Assembly (NCBI RefSeq): GCF_038024875.1
Contig: NZ_CP136136.1
Location: forward strand, 1,240,001-1,304,000
From: Gordonia rubripertincta
GTDB taxonomy: Bacteria > Actinomycetota > Actinomycetes > Mycobacteriales > Mycobacteriaceae
Reading direction: 5' to 3'
Length of the DNA: 64,000 nucleotides
Shown here: in pieces, positions 7,409 through 16,342 of the stretch
How positions within the stretch are numbered: the stretch's first letter is position 1
Layout: each line of letters begins with the position of its first letter
The notes under the pieces: generated by a model
Told to the model about the DNA's origin: nothing
Database searches by the model: none
What the model saw: only the letters and a program-made list of their open reading frames with translations
Translations under genes and position numbers: made by a program

Positions 7409-8845
7409 TCAGAACGGGATGGCTCCGACGAGCACGCCCGCACCGAGCATGACCAGGGAGACCACCGTGGCCCGCCACAGAACCTTCTTGTGATGGTCGG
7501 CGAGGGTGACTCCCGCCAGCGCGACGAGAAGCAGGATCGCCGGGACCAGCGGACTCTGCATGTGGACCGTCTGACCGGTGATGGACGCGCGGGCCATCTC
7601 GGTGGGGTCGATGCCGTAGCGGGTCGCGGTCTCGGACAGGACCGGCAGCACGCCGTAGTAGAAGGCGTCGTTGCTCATCAGGAAGGTGAACGGGATCGAC
7701 AGGACGCCGATGACGATGGCCATGTGCGGCCCCATCCAGGCGGGGATGCCGTCGGAGAGCCAGTGGGCGATGGCATCGACCATGCCGGTGCCGTTGAAGA
7801 CGCCGGTCAGCACCGCGGCGGCGAGCACCATGGCGACCACCGACACGATGCTCGAGCTGTGCCGGGTGATGGCCGCCTGCTGCTGCCTGACGTGCGGGAA
7901 GTTGACGGCGAGGGCGATGCCGGCGAAGACCATGAACAGCACGGGGATGGCGAGGATGTCGGCGCCGAGGATCGCCAGCAACGCGACGGTGAGTCCGGCG
8001 TTGACCCATAACAGCTTGGGGCGCAGGGTATCCCGATTGGGGTCGAGGATGCTGGAGAACGACTGGTCGCGATCGCGGGTCTCGTCGTCGTCGGAACCCG
8101 TTGTCGTCGAATCGATCTCCGACGAACCGCCGGTAGTGCGCCGCGGCGGCGTCGGCGGAATCGTGGAGCCGGTGCCTGCGGCGCCCAGCACCTCTTCACG
8201 CGGAGCCAGCAGCGATTCCTTCATCTCGAGGGTGCCGATGCGTCGGCGTTCGAGGACTCCGAGGTGGTAGGCGAAGAGAAGTACGACGACCAGCGCGGCG
8301 GCGAGTGCAGGGATCATCGGGACGAAGACGTCGTTGGTGTCGATGTTGAGCGCACTCGCGGCGCGGGCGGTGGGGCCACCCCACGGGAGGATGTTCATGG
8401 TGCCGTTGGCGAGACCGGCGACAACGGTCAGAACAACCGGGCTCACACCGAGTTTCACGTACAACGGCAGCAGCGCGGCGGTGGTGATGATGAAGGTCGT
8501 CGAACCGTCACCGTCGAGCGAGACGACCATCGCGAGGACGGCGGTCCCGACGACGAGCCGGGCCGGGTCGTCGCGCACGGCGCGGATGACCAACCGGACC
8601 ACCGGGTCGAAGAGGCCGACGTCGATCATGATCCCGAAGAAGATGATCGCGAAGAACAGCATCGCCGCAGTGGGTGCGAGATCCTTGATGCCGTCGGTGA
8701 TCATGTCGCTGATGTCGAGGCCGGCACCCGCGAACAGGCCGAACGCGACCGGGACGAGGATCAGCGCCACCACGGGCGTGGCCCGTTTGGTGATGATCAG
8801 GACCATGAAGGTGGCCACCATTCCGAGGCCGAGTGCTACCAACAT
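7409..8845 (-). CDS. CitMHS family citrate:cation symporter
   Basis: A 478-residue polytopic membrane protein with about a dozen hydrophobic helices. The family signatures are DGDGSTTFIITTAALLPLY and GLANGTMNILPWGGPTARA. A long hydrophilic loop in the middle (poly-Ser/Asp, about residues 235-270) separates the two halves, as usual for CitMHS carriers, which import citrate complexed with divalent metal in exchange for or with protons. It is the first gene of an operon with the CitA-like kinase (54-bp gap) and CitB-like regulator. A palindromic region at 8859-8904 lies just upstream. Confidence 0.9.
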   Translation of the reverse strand: MLVALGLGMVATFMVLIITKRATPVVALILVPVAFGLFAGAGLDISDMITDGIKDLAPTAAMLFFAIIFFGIMIDVGLFDPVVRLVIRAVRDDPARLVVGTAVLAMVVSLDGDGSTTFIITTAALLPLYVKLGVSPVVLTVVAGLANGTMNILPWGGPTARAASALNIDTNDVFVPMIPALAAALVVVLLFAYHLGVLERRRIGTLEMKESLLAPREEVLGAAGTGSTIPPTPPRRTTGGSSEIDSTTTGSDDDETRDRDQSFSSILDPNRDTLRPKLLWVNAGLTVALLAILGADILAIPVLFMVFAGIALAVNFPHVRQQQAAITRHSSSIVSVVAMVLAAAVLTGVFNGTGMVDAIAHWLSDGIPAWMGPHMAIVIGVLSIPFTFLMSNDAFYYGVLPVLSETATRYGIDPTEMARASITGQTVHMQSPLVPAILLLVALAGVTLADHHKKVLWRATVVSLVMLGAGVLVGAIPF

Positions 8846-8858
8846 TGTCTAGCTCGAT

Positions 8859-8904
8859 TCTGATGTGGATGTGAGGACGACCACATTTCGGTGGCCACAT
8901 CAGA
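8859..8904. promoter_or_regulatory. Candidate operator upstream of the citrate transporter
   Basis: A perfect 10-bp inverted repeat, TCTGATGTGG (8859-8868) and CCACATCAGA (8895-8904), separated by 26 bp. Inside it are further half-sites, ATGTGA and CCACAT (8881-8886), so the ATGTG element appears about four times in alternating orientation. The first arm begins 14 bp upstream of the CitMHS start codon. This is the expected position and arrangement for binding of the operon's own CitB-like regulator. Sequence pattern seen; binding inferred. Confidence 0.5.
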
Positions 8905-9025
8905 AGTGTTGGGGCAGAAGTCGACACAGTCACGCTTGAGCGCATAAGTATCGTTTTGCGCTTTTCGCTCCCCTTCGATTCGTCGAGAACCCGGGGACAT
9001 AGCGCGCATTGTCGCTACGCAATCC

Positions 9026-10234
9026 CTAGTCGGGGAGCATCGGTGCGTCGTCGCCGTGATGATGGCCGATCAGCACGGCACGTGTGACGGAGTCCCGGCC
9101 GAACCGGTCGCGCAACAGGTCCATCGTGGCGTCGAGCTGCTCGGCATGGTCCGTGTCGAACGGGAGCGTCAGCTGGATGTTGTCGTGGTCGTCGAGGTTG
9201 GTCAGCGACAACCCGACCAGGGTGCAGCCGCGCTCGCGGATGATCGGCATGGCATCGGCGAGGAGCCCTCGCGCGGACGCCATGATGAGGTCGGTGCGAT
9301 CGGTCGCCTCGAGAAGGGTGCGCGAGCGGGTCGCACGGGTGAAGTCGTCGAAGCGGAGTCGGAGAATGACTGTGCGACAGACCCGTTCGGCGGTGCGTAG
9401 TCGCTTTCCCAGACGTTCGACGATCGCCACGATGGTCGCCTCGAGGTCGGCCTCGGACTTGGGTCGACGCCCGAGCGCACGTTGGGAACCGATCGACGAC
9501 CGTCGCTTGCCGGTTTCGACGCGGCGCGGATCCTGAGCGAGCGAGAGCGCGAAGAGGTGGCGTCCCGCCCCCGATCCGACGACCGCGCTCAGCGACCGCT
9601 CACCCATCTCAGCGAGCTGACCCACCGTCTCGACCCCCGCGTCGTGCAGCTTGGCCTCCGTCACCGGCCCGACGCCCCACAACCGACGCACCGGCAGCGG
9701 ATGGAGAAAGGCGAGTTCGGTGCCGGGTGAGACGATCAGCAGACCGTCGGGCTTGCCGACGGCACTGGCCACCTTCGCCAGGAACTTGCTGCGCGCGCCG
9801 CCCACGGTGATGGGCAGCCCGACCTCGTCGCGCACGCGCGTCCGGATCGTCGAGGCGATGTCGTGCGGGGTTCCGCTGATCCGCCCCAGACCACCGACGT
9901 CGAGGAACGCCTCGTCGACCGAGATCCCTTCGACGATGGGAGTGGTGTCGTGGAAGATGTCGAAGACGTCGCGGCTGGCCTCCATGTAGGCGTCGAACCG
10001 GGGACGGACCACCACGGCGTCCGGACAGAGGGCCCGCGCCTCGTGTCCGGGCATGGGTGACCGCACTCCCCTGGCCTTGGCCTCGTAGCTGGCGGCGAGC
10101 ACGACCCCGCCGCCGACCAGCACCGGGCGTCCACACAGGGATGGGTCGTCGCGCTGCTCCACCGATGCGTAGAAGGAGTCGAGATCGGCGTGCAGGATCG
10201 TCGCCTCCTGCCGTTCCCGCCGCTCGATCCGCAT
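9026..10234 (-). CDS. dinB: DNA polymerase IV (Y family)
   Basis: A 402-residue translesion polymerase. The catalytic acidic residues are Asp17 (HADLDSFYASVE) and Asp107/Glu108 (GISVDEAFLDV). The helix-hairpin-helix (VRRLWGVGPVTEAKLHDAG) and little-finger domain (GRRPKSEADLEATI) are intact. The open frame extends 22 codons further upstream, but ATG 10234 is chosen because an SOS box lies immediately in front of it and translation from there begins at the conserved N-terminus. It lacks an obvious beta-clamp pentapeptide at the extreme C-terminus; LTLPF near residue 365 is the likely one. It is SOS-regulated by sequence. Confidence 0.93.
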   Translation of the reverse strand: MRIERRERQEATILHADLDSFYASVEQRDDPSLCGRPVLVGGGVVLAASYEAKARGVRSPMPGHEARALCPDAVVVRPRFDAYMEASRDVFDIFHDTTPIVEGISVDEAFLDVGGLGRISGTPHDIASTIRTRVRDEVGLPITVGGARSKFLAKVASAVGKPDGLLIVSPGTELAFLHPLPVRRLWGVGPVTEAKLHDAGVETVGQLAEMGERSLSAVVGSGAGRHLFALSLAQDPRRVETGKRRSSIGSQRALGRRPKSEADLEATIVAIVERLGKRLRTAERVCRTVILRLRFDDFTRATRSRTLLEATDRTDLIMASARGLLADAMPIIRERGCTLVGLSLTNLDDHDNIQLTLPFDTDHAEQLDATMDLLRDRFGRDSVTRAVLIGHHHGDDAPMLPD

Positions 10235-10235
10235 A

Positions 10236-10247
10236 GAACATATGTTC
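10236..10247 (-). promoter_or_regulatory. LexA SOS box of dinB
   Basis: The palindrome GAACATATGTTC, flanked by G/C to give CGAACATATGTTC on the minus strand, matches the actinobacterial LexA consensus (CGAAC-N4-GTTCG). It ends one base before the dinB start codon, so the transcript may be leaderless or very short-leadered. It also argues against the longer upstream start, which would place the operator inside the coding region. Confidence 0.8.
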
Positions 10248-10301
10248 GCATACGTGTCCGACAACCCGGCCCTCGCTGCGACGACACTCGGACGGGCCAC
10301 C

Positions 10302-10739
10302 TCAGGTCGGTTCGGACTCCTCGATCTCGTCGAGCACGCAGTCGCGGATGGCCTTCAGATCCATCTCGTACCTCACTCCGCCCGAGTTCTCGTACTCGAC
10401 GAGTCGCGCGGCGGCCCGATCGTGGAGGCGTCGGGCACCGACAGCATTTCCGCGTCGATGATGCGTCAGCGCCACGCAGAGCTGGGCAAGCCCCTGCCAC
10501 AGGGGACGTTCCTCGACCGGGCAGGACTTCCATCGCGTCTCGAACACCTCGTGCGCGGAGAACGGCCGGCCGTCCTCGAGCAGCCGCCGCGCGAATGCGA
10601 TCGTCTCGTGCGGTGGCAACGGCTCCTCGGGCACCGGCTCGACGCCCGTCGCACCGTACGGCAGCGGGCGACCGAGTTCGTCACGCGGCCGAGCCTGTCG
10701 GGCGCGACCGCCGGTATCCCGATCTCGGTCTTTTCCCAT
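10302..10739 (-). CDS. DUF309 domain protein
   Basis: A 145-residue protein with the DUF309 signature HEVFETRWK and the following WQGLAQLCVALTHHRRGN helix pair. The fold is all-helical with conserved His/Glu and unknown function. ATG 10739 is preferred because GGAG lies eight bases upstream; GTG 10745 would leave only two bases. It ends 67 bp upstream of dinB and could be co-transcribed, but the SOS box sits in the gap and gives dinB its own control. The divergent fadD begins 131 bp away. Confidence 0.78.
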   Translation of the reverse strand: MGKDRDRDTGGRARQARPRDELGRPLPYGATGVEPVPEEPLPPHETIAFARRLLEDGRPFSAHEVFETRWKSCPVEERPLWQGLAQLCVALTHHRRGNAVGARRLHDRAAARLVEYENSGGVRYEMDLKAIRDCVLDEIEESEPT

Positions 10740-10870
10740 GGCCACATCTCCATCGCGTCGATCTCCGATTCGTGCTGTCCTTCGACTCTGACAGACGCCC
10801 TGGGCAGGTGCCGGACGCGGCAGGGGGTGCTTACATCACGACCCCCCTCGACCGTCATCCTGATGAGGTG

Positions 10871-12379
10871 ATGACCCCCACCTCGAACACCGTCGACGGA
10901 GTGCTGCGCCGCGCTGCCGCGAGATTCCCCGACCGCGTCGCCCTACACTTCGGCGACGACACCCTCACCTACCGCGAGCTCGACGACGCCGTGACGCGCG
11001 CCGCCGCGCACCTCCTCTCCCTCGGCCTGGCCAAGGGAGATCGCGTGGCCGGTTACGGCACCAACTCACACGCCTACGTGATCGGCTACCTCGCCGCAGC
11101 GCGTGCCGGGCTCGTCCACGTGCCGATCAACTACGCTCTGCGCGCCGGTGAACTGAGCTACCTGCTCGAGCAGTCCTGCGCCCGGGCCGTTCTCGTCGAC
11201 CCTGCTCTCGCCGAGAACCTCGACGCCGTCATCGACGTCGTGCCGGCCGAGTTCGTGCTCCCCCTGCGCGACGCCGATGACTCGTTGTTCGCCGTCGCGA
11301 CCTCGGGTGACGTTCCCGCGCTGGATGTATCGGTGGAGGACACCGACCTGGTGCAGTTCCTCTACACCTCGGGCACCACGTCGAAACCCAAGGGCGCCAT
11401 GATGACCCACCGCGCGCTGATCCACGAGTACACCTCGTCGATCATCGCGCTGGATCTCGACGCCGATGACAATCCGCTCATCTGCATGCCGCTGTACCAC
11501 TCGGCGGGCATGCACGTCTTCATGGTTCCGTACCTCGCCGTCGGCGCCACGGTCCGGCTGATGCCGGCACCCGACATCCCGGAGATCCTGCGTCTCGTCG
11601 AGGAGTACAAGATCGGTTCGCTGTTCCTGGCACCGACGGTCTGGGTGCCGCTGGCCGCGCACCCCGACCTCGAGACCCGCGACCTGTCGTCGCTGCGGAA
11701 GGCGCAGTACGGCGCGTCGATCATGCCGGTCACCGTCCTGCAGCGCCTCCGCGAGCGTTACCCCGACCTCGGCTTCTACAACTGCTTCGGCCAGTCCGAG
11801 ATCGGCCCGCTGGCAACGGTTCTCCGCCCCGAGGAGCACGACGCCCGACCCGCCTCGTGCGGCCGTCCGGTGTTCTTCGTCGAGACCCGCGTCGTCGACG
11901 CCGACGGCAACGACGTGCCGGTCGGTGAACCCGGCGAGATCCTGTATCGCTCGCCGCAGCTGTGCCAGGGCTACTGGGACAACCCGACCGCCACCGAAGA
12001 GGCCTTCCGCGACGGCTGGTTCCACTCCGGCGACCTCGTCACCCGCGACGAGGAGGGTTACGTCACCGTCGTCGACCGCATCAAGGACGTCATCAACACC
12101 GGCGGCATCCTCGTCGCCTCGCGTGAGGTCGAGGATGCGATCTACACCCACGACGCGGTGGCCGAGGTCGCCGTCATCGGCACCCCGGACGACAAGTGGA
12201 TCGAGGCGATCACCGCGGTCGTCGTCCGGCGCGCCGAGGCCGTCGTCACCGAGGCCGAGCTGATCGACCACGTCAAGCAGCGGCTCGCGCCGTTCAAGGT
12301 CCCGAAGTTGGTGAAGTTCGTGGAGGAACTGCCGCGCAACCAGAGCGGGAAGCTGCTCAAGCGCGAATTGCGCGCCTAG
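10871..12379 (+). CDS. Fatty-acyl-CoA synthetase (FadD/ACSL family)
   Basis: A 502-residue ANL-superfamily ligase that activates a carboxylic acid with ATP and CoA through an acyl-adenylate. Motif A3 is YTSGTTSKPKGAMMTHRAL (near residue 164), the A5 region is YNCFGQSEIGPLATV, the A7/A8 hinge is YHSGDLVTRDEEGY and VVDRIKDVI, and the C-terminal catalytic lysine lies in LPRNQSGKLLKRELRA. All motifs are intact. ATG 10871 is chosen; the adjacent GTG 10868 is possible. It stands alone with a long-armed hairpin after its stop. The substrate (medium/long-chain or aromatic acid) cannot be told from the sequence. Confidence 0.9.
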   Translation: MTPTSNTVDGVLRRAAARFPDRVALHFGDDTLTYRELDDAVTRAAAHLLSLGLAKGDRVAGYGTNSHAYVIGYLAAARAGLVHVPINYALRAGELSYLLEQSCARAVLVDPALAENLDAVIDVVPAEFVLPLRDADDSLFAVATSGDVPALDVSVEDTDLVQFLYTSGTTSKPKGAMMTHRALIHEYTSSIIALDLDADDNPLICMPLYHSAGMHVFMVPYLAVGATVRLMPAPDIPEILRLVEEYKIGSLFLAPTVWVPLAAHPDLETRDLSSLRKAQYGASIMPVTVLQRLRERYPDLGFYNCFGQSEIGPLATVLRPEEHDARPASCGRPVFFVETRVVDADGNDVPVGEPGEILYRSPQLCQGYWDNPTATEEAFRDGWFHSGDLVTRDEEGYVTVVDRIKDVINTGGILVASREVEDAIYTHDAVAEVAVIGTPDDKWIEAITAVVVRRAEAVVTEAELIDHVKQRLAPFKVPKLVKFVEELPRNQSGKLLKRELRA

Positions 12380-12396
12380 AATCATCCGCTGTTCAC

Positions 12397-12451
12397 CGAG
12401 ATCAGGTTGCGTTTCGGCTCTCTCGCCGGGGTCAAACGCAACCTGATCTCG
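12397..12451 (+). terminator. Long-armed hairpin after fadD (TTGCGTT type)
   Basis: Perfect 18-bp arms, CGAGATCAGGTTGCGTTT and its complement, with a 19-nt loop, start 18 bp after the fadD stop. There is no U-tract. Position suggests transcription termination, but the arms are unusually long and the loop unusually large. The core ATCAGGTTGCGTT recurs, with one change, in the hairpin at 17677-17719. Confidence 0.6.
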
Positions 12452-12467
12452 TCCGGCGACCACTACC

Positions 12468-14192
12468 GTGGACCACATGACCGAGCGCACGAGCACAGGC
12501 AACGACGTGGACATCAAACCTCGCAGTCGCGACGTCACGGACGGTCTCGAGAAGACCGCCGCGCGCGGCATGCTCCGCGCGGTGGGCATGGGCGACGACG
12601 ACTGGGCGAAGCCCCAGATCGGTGTCGGGTCGTCGTGGAACGAGATCACCCCGTGCAACCTCTCCCTCGACCGTCTGGCCAAGGCCGTCAAGGACGGCGT
12701 GCACGAGGGAGGCGGATACCCGCTCGAGTTCGGCACCATCTCGGTGTCCGACGGCATCTCGATGGGCCACGAGGGCATGCACTTCTCGCTGGTCTCCCGC
12801 GAGGTGATCGCCGACAGCGTCGAAACCGTGATGAGTGCGGAGCGGCTCGACGGCTCGGTCCTGCTCGCCGGCTGCGACAAGTCCCTGCCCGGCATGCTCA
12901 TGGCCGCCGCCCGGCTCGATCTCGCGTCGGTGTTCCTCTACGCCGGGTCGACGCTGCCGGGATACGCCACGCTGTCCGACGGCAAGGAACGTCAGGTCAC
13001 CATCATCGACGCCTTCGAGGCGGTGGGTGCATGCTCCCGCGGGCTGATGAGCCGCGAGGACGTCGACACCATCGAACGCGCCATCTGCCCCGGCGAGGGT
13101 GCCTGCGGCGGTATGTACACGGCGAACACGATGGCCAGCGCTGCCGAGGCACTCGGAATGTCGCTGCCCGGTAGCGCGGCTCCCCCCGCCCCCGACAAGC
13201 GACGCGACCAGTTCGCGCGGCAGAGCGGCGTCGCCGTCGTCGAGATGCTCCGACGCGGAATCACCGCCCGCGACATCATGACGCGTGAGGCCTTCGAGAA
13301 CGCGATCGCCGTGGTGATGGCGTTCGGCGGGTCCACGAATGCGGTCCTGCACCTGCTCGCCATCGCCAACGAAGCCGAGGTCGAACTGTCGCTCGACGAC
13401 TTCATCCGCGTCGGCTCGCGCGTCCCGCACCTCGCCGACGTCAAACCGTTCGGACGGCACGTGATGACCGACGTGGACCGCATCGGCGGGGTACCGGTGG
13501 TGATGAAGGCCCTGCTCGACGCCGGTCTGCTGCACGGCGACTGCCTGACGGTCACCGGCAAGACGGTCGCGGAGAACCTCGCGCACATCGCGCCGCCGGA
13601 TCCCGACGGGCAGGTCCTACGGGCCACCAAGTCGCCCATCCATCCGACGGGCGGCATCACCATCCTGAAGGGGTCGCTGGCCCCGGAAGGTGCCGTGGTG
13701 AAGTCAGCCGGCTTCGACTCCGACGTGTTCGAAGGCACCGCAAGAGTTTTCGACCGGGAGCGGGCGGCAATGGACGCACTCGAGGACGGCACGATCACCG
13801 CCGGCGACGTCGTCGTCATCCGCTACGAGGGCCCCAAGGGCGGGCCGGGCATGCGCGAGATGCTGGCCATCACCGGTGCCATCAAGGGCGCGGGCCTGGG
13901 CAAGGACGTGCTGCTGATGACCGACGGCCGGTTCTCCGGCGGCACCACCGGACTGTGTGTCGGCCACATCGCGCCCGAGGCAGTCGACGGCGGGCCGATC
14001 GCCCTGGTCCGCGACGGTGACCGGATCCGGCTCGACGTCGGACGCGGTCTCCTGGACCTACTGGTCGACGACGCCGAACTCGAGTCCCGCGCCAAGGACT
14101 TCACTCCCCTGCCGCCGCGGTACACCCGCGGGGTCCTGGCGAAGTACTCGAAGCTGGTCACGTCCGCGTCGCAGGGTGCCGTCTGCCGCTGA
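12468..14192 (+). CDS. ilvD: Dihydroxy-acid dehydratase
   Basis: A 574-residue IlvD/Edd-family Fe-S dehydratase that converts 2,3-dihydroxy-isovalerate and 2,3-dihydroxy-3-methylvalerate to the 2-keto acids of valine and isoleucine synthesis. Diagnostic motifs are CDKSLPGMLMAAARL and CPGEGACGGMYTANTM, which contain cluster-ligand cysteines. TPCN near residue 60 supplies another, and GRFSGGTTG near the C-terminus forms the substrate pocket. GTG/ATG choices are MDHMTERT at 12468 or MTERT at 12477. It is not in an ilv operon here, as is common for ilvD in this order. Confidence 0.95.
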   Translation: MDHMTERTSTGNDVDIKPRSRDVTDGLEKTAARGMLRAVGMGDDDWAKPQIGVGSSWNEITPCNLSLDRLAKAVKDGVHEGGGYPLEFGTISVSDGISMGHEGMHFSLVSREVIADSVETVMSAERLDGSVLLAGCDKSLPGMLMAAARLDLASVFLYAGSTLPGYATLSDGKERQVTIIDAFEAVGACSRGLMSREDVDTIERAICPGEGACGGMYTANTMASAAEALGMSLPGSAAPPAPDKRRDQFARQSGVAVVEMLRRGITARDIMTREAFENAIAVVMAFGGSTNAVLHLLAIANEAEVELSLDDFIRVGSRVPHLADVKPFGRHVMTDVDRIGGVPVVMKALLDAGLLHGDCLTVTGKTVAENLAHIAPPDPDGQVLRATKSPIHPTGGITILKGSLAPEGAVVKSAGFDSDVFEGTARVFDRERAAMDALEDGTITAGDVVVIRYEGPKGGPGMREMLAITGAIKGAGLGKDVLLMTDGRFSGGTTGLCVGHIAPEAVDGGPIALVRDGDRIRLDVGRGLLDLLVDDAELESRAKDFTPLPPRYTRGVLAKYSKLVTSASQGAVCR

Positions 14193-14270
14193 CACGCGTG
14201 GACGTACTCCGCGCTCGCAGGTTTGACGAAGCCCCTGCCGGGACATGGATGAAGTGTGCATACTTCGTTC

Positions 14271-16106
14271 ATGACAACAAGCGATGTCACGAACCTCCAT
14301 CTCGCCGCCGAGGGCGGAGGCGCGGCGCTCGACCAGGTGTTCCTGATGTCCGCAGTGGCCGCGGTGGTGTCGATCGGACTCCTCTGGATCGGGTATCTGC
14401 ACCGGGCGCGGAAGATCACCTGGCTGACCACCCTCTCGGAGTGGGCCGCCCGGCGTGTCAACCGACCGCCGTGGGCGGCTTTGCCGATCTTCCTGTTCAC
14501 CAGCACGATCATCTGCGCCCTGTTCGGCTTCCTCTGGGACGTCAGCCTGCACATCGGTGACGGCCGCGACGAGGGGCCGCTCGCCAACCCGGCGCACTAC
14601 TTCATCCTGGTGGGCCTGTTCCTGTTGTTCATCTCCGGCATGCTGTCGGTCTTCCTGCCGTTCGACAAGCCCGGCGCCTCCGCCATCCGGATAACCCGGC
14701 ACTGGTATGCGCCGGTCGGCGGAATCCTGCTGGCGGGCTGCGGCTTCTACGCCCTGGTCGGCTTCCCGCTGGACGACGTCTGGCACCGCATCTTCGGACA
14801 GGACGTCACCCTCTGGGGTCCGACGCACCTGATGCTGATCGGCGGCGCGGGACTGTCGCTCATCGCGGTCGTCATCCTCGACCGCGAGGGCAGAGCCGCG
14901 ATGGGCCCGGACCTCCCGCCGGACGGACGCGGGCAATGGGTCGTGCGCTGCCTCGCCTTCGGCGGTCTCGTCATCGGCATGTCGGTCTTCCAGATCGAAT
15001 ACGACTTCGGCGTCGAGCAGTTCCGGCTGGTGTTGCAACCGATGATGATCGCCGGCGCGGGTGCATTCGCGCTGGTCGCCGCCCGGATCAGCCTAGGACC
15101 TGGTAGTGCGCTGGTCGCGGCCGTGTTCGCGATCCTGCTGCGCGGCGTGGTCGCTGTCGTCGTCGGGCCGGCGCTCGGTGCACCGATCAACGTGTTCCCG
15201 CTGTACCTGGGCGCGGCCGTGGTCATCGAGCTCCTCGCCCTCACCCCGCTCATCAAGCGTCGTGCCCTGTTCGGTGCGGTCTCGGGCCTGGGCGTCGCCA
15301 CCGTCGGACTCTGGATCGAATCCTGGTGGATCGCGGCGGCCTACCCGTTCCCGTGGGTGACCGGTATGTGGGGCGAGGCCCTGGCCATGGCCGTTCCGGT
15401 GGGCGTGGTCATGGGTCTGTGCGGTGGGTTGCTCGGCACCGTCTCCGTCGGTGAACGCCTGCCGCGACGGTGGATCAGCATCACCGCCGTCGTGCTCGCG
15501 GTGCTGGTGGTCGGCTGCGCCGTCGCGAACGGTCTGCGGGTCTCGGTACCGGCGGACATGACCGCCCGCGTCGTCCTGACCCCGGCCGGGCCCAACGCCG
15601 CGGCCGACCAGAACGTCACCGCCGACGTCTACCTCGACCCGCCCGATGCGATCAGCGGCGACCCGGAGTGGGTGACGCTGATGTCCTGGCAGGGCGGCAC
15701 CGACAACGACCGCGGCATCGTCATCGACCGACTCGAGCGCGTCAGCCCCAACCACTTCCGTTCCACCGAACCGATGCCGGTGTCGGGATCGTGGAAGACG
15801 ATCCTGCGGGTACAGGACGGCACCACCATGGCCGGTGTGCCGGTGTATCTGCCTGCCGACCCGGCGATCGGCGCGGAAGGCGAACCCGCGCAACCGACAT
15901 CGACGAAACCGTTCGTCGCGGAGATCTCGATCCTGCAGCGGGAGCGCACGTTCGACTACCCGTCCTGGCTCTTCGGCGCTGCCTCACTGGTGGTGCTGGT
16001 GTGCACGCTGCTCCTCATCACGGCCTTGTCGTGGGGAGCGGGTCGGGTCAACTCCCACGAGACGACCTCGGGTGCACGAGAACCCGAGTTGCAACCGCAG
16101 CGATGA
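14271..16106 (+). CDS. Large polytopic membrane protein, unknown function
   Basis: A 611-residue protein with about ten or eleven hydrophobic helices in the first 420 residues (for example AAVVSIGLLWIGYLHRA, FTSTIICALFGFLWDVSLHI, HYFILVGLFLLFISGML). An extracytoplasmic beta-rich domain of about 130 residues with ISGDPEWVTLMSWQG follows, then a final TM helix and a short tail. The His, Asp and Glu residues in the TM part (FLWDVSLHIGDGRDEGPLAN, GPTHLMLIGG) recall copper- or heme-handling membrane proteins, but no named family is recognised. ATG 14271 is preferred over 14256. It overlaps the next gene by ATGA, forming a three-gene operon. Confidence 0.7.
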   Translation: MTTSDVTNLHLAAEGGGAALDQVFLMSAVAAVVSIGLLWIGYLHRARKITWLTTLSEWAARRVNRPPWAALPIFLFTSTIICALFGFLWDVSLHIGDGRDEGPLANPAHYFILVGLFLLFISGMLSVFLPFDKPGASAIRITRHWYAPVGGILLAGCGFYALVGFPLDDVWHRIFGQDVTLWGPTHLMLIGGAGLSLIAVVILDREGRAAMGPDLPPDGRGQWVVRCLAFGGLVIGMSVFQIEYDFGVEQFRLVLQPMMIAGAGAFALVAARISLGPGSALVAAVFAILLRGVVAVVVGPALGAPINVFPLYLGAAVVIELLALTPLIKRRALFGAVSGLGVATVGLWIESWWIAAAYPFPWVTGMWGEALAMAVPVGVVMGLCGGLLGTVSVGERLPRRWISITAVVLAVLVVGCAVANGLRVSVPADMTARVVLTPAGPNAAADQNVTADVYLDPPDAISGDPEWVTLMSWQGGTDNDRGIVIDRLERVSPNHFRSTEPMPVSGSWKTILRVQDGTTMAGVPVYLPADPAIGAEGEPAQPTSTKPFVAEISILQRERTFDYPSWLFGAASLVVLVCTLLLITALSWGAGRVNSHETTSGAREPELQPQR

Positions 16107-16342
16107 TCACCGCCGCTTCGGCGCCGGTGGTCCTCCACCTCGCCACGCATCCCCTGATCCTGGCGCTGCCCGCGGTGATCCCCGCGTTCATCCTGGTGGG
16201 CGTCATCATCGCGATCGCGATCCACGACCGTCGTCGAGGCGATGACGAAGACAGTCCGGATTCCGCCGGCCCCACCGATCCCGACCACACCGTCCCACCC
16301 ACCCGGAACGAGGCCGATGACCCCGACCGTGAGGCCGACTGA
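16103..16342 (+). CDS. Short single-pass membrane protein
   Basis: A 79-residue protein with two hydrophobic stretches close together (VVLHLATHPLILALPAVIPA and FILVGVIIAIAI) followed by an acidic, proline-rich cytoplasmic-like tail. Its ATG overlaps the stop of the preceding membrane protein (ATGA), and its 3' end overlaps the start of the next one. It is therefore clearly the middle gene of the operon and probably a small accessory subunit. No family recognised. Confidence 0.6.
   Translation: MITAASAPVVLHLATHPLILALPAVIPAFILVGVIIAIAIHDRRRGDDEDSPDSAGPTDPDHTVPPTRNEADDPDREAD

Noticed and set aside
11066..12901. Minus-strand frame opposite fadD and ilvD
   Set aside because: Spans two confident genes and an intergenic hairpin and has no recognisable domain.
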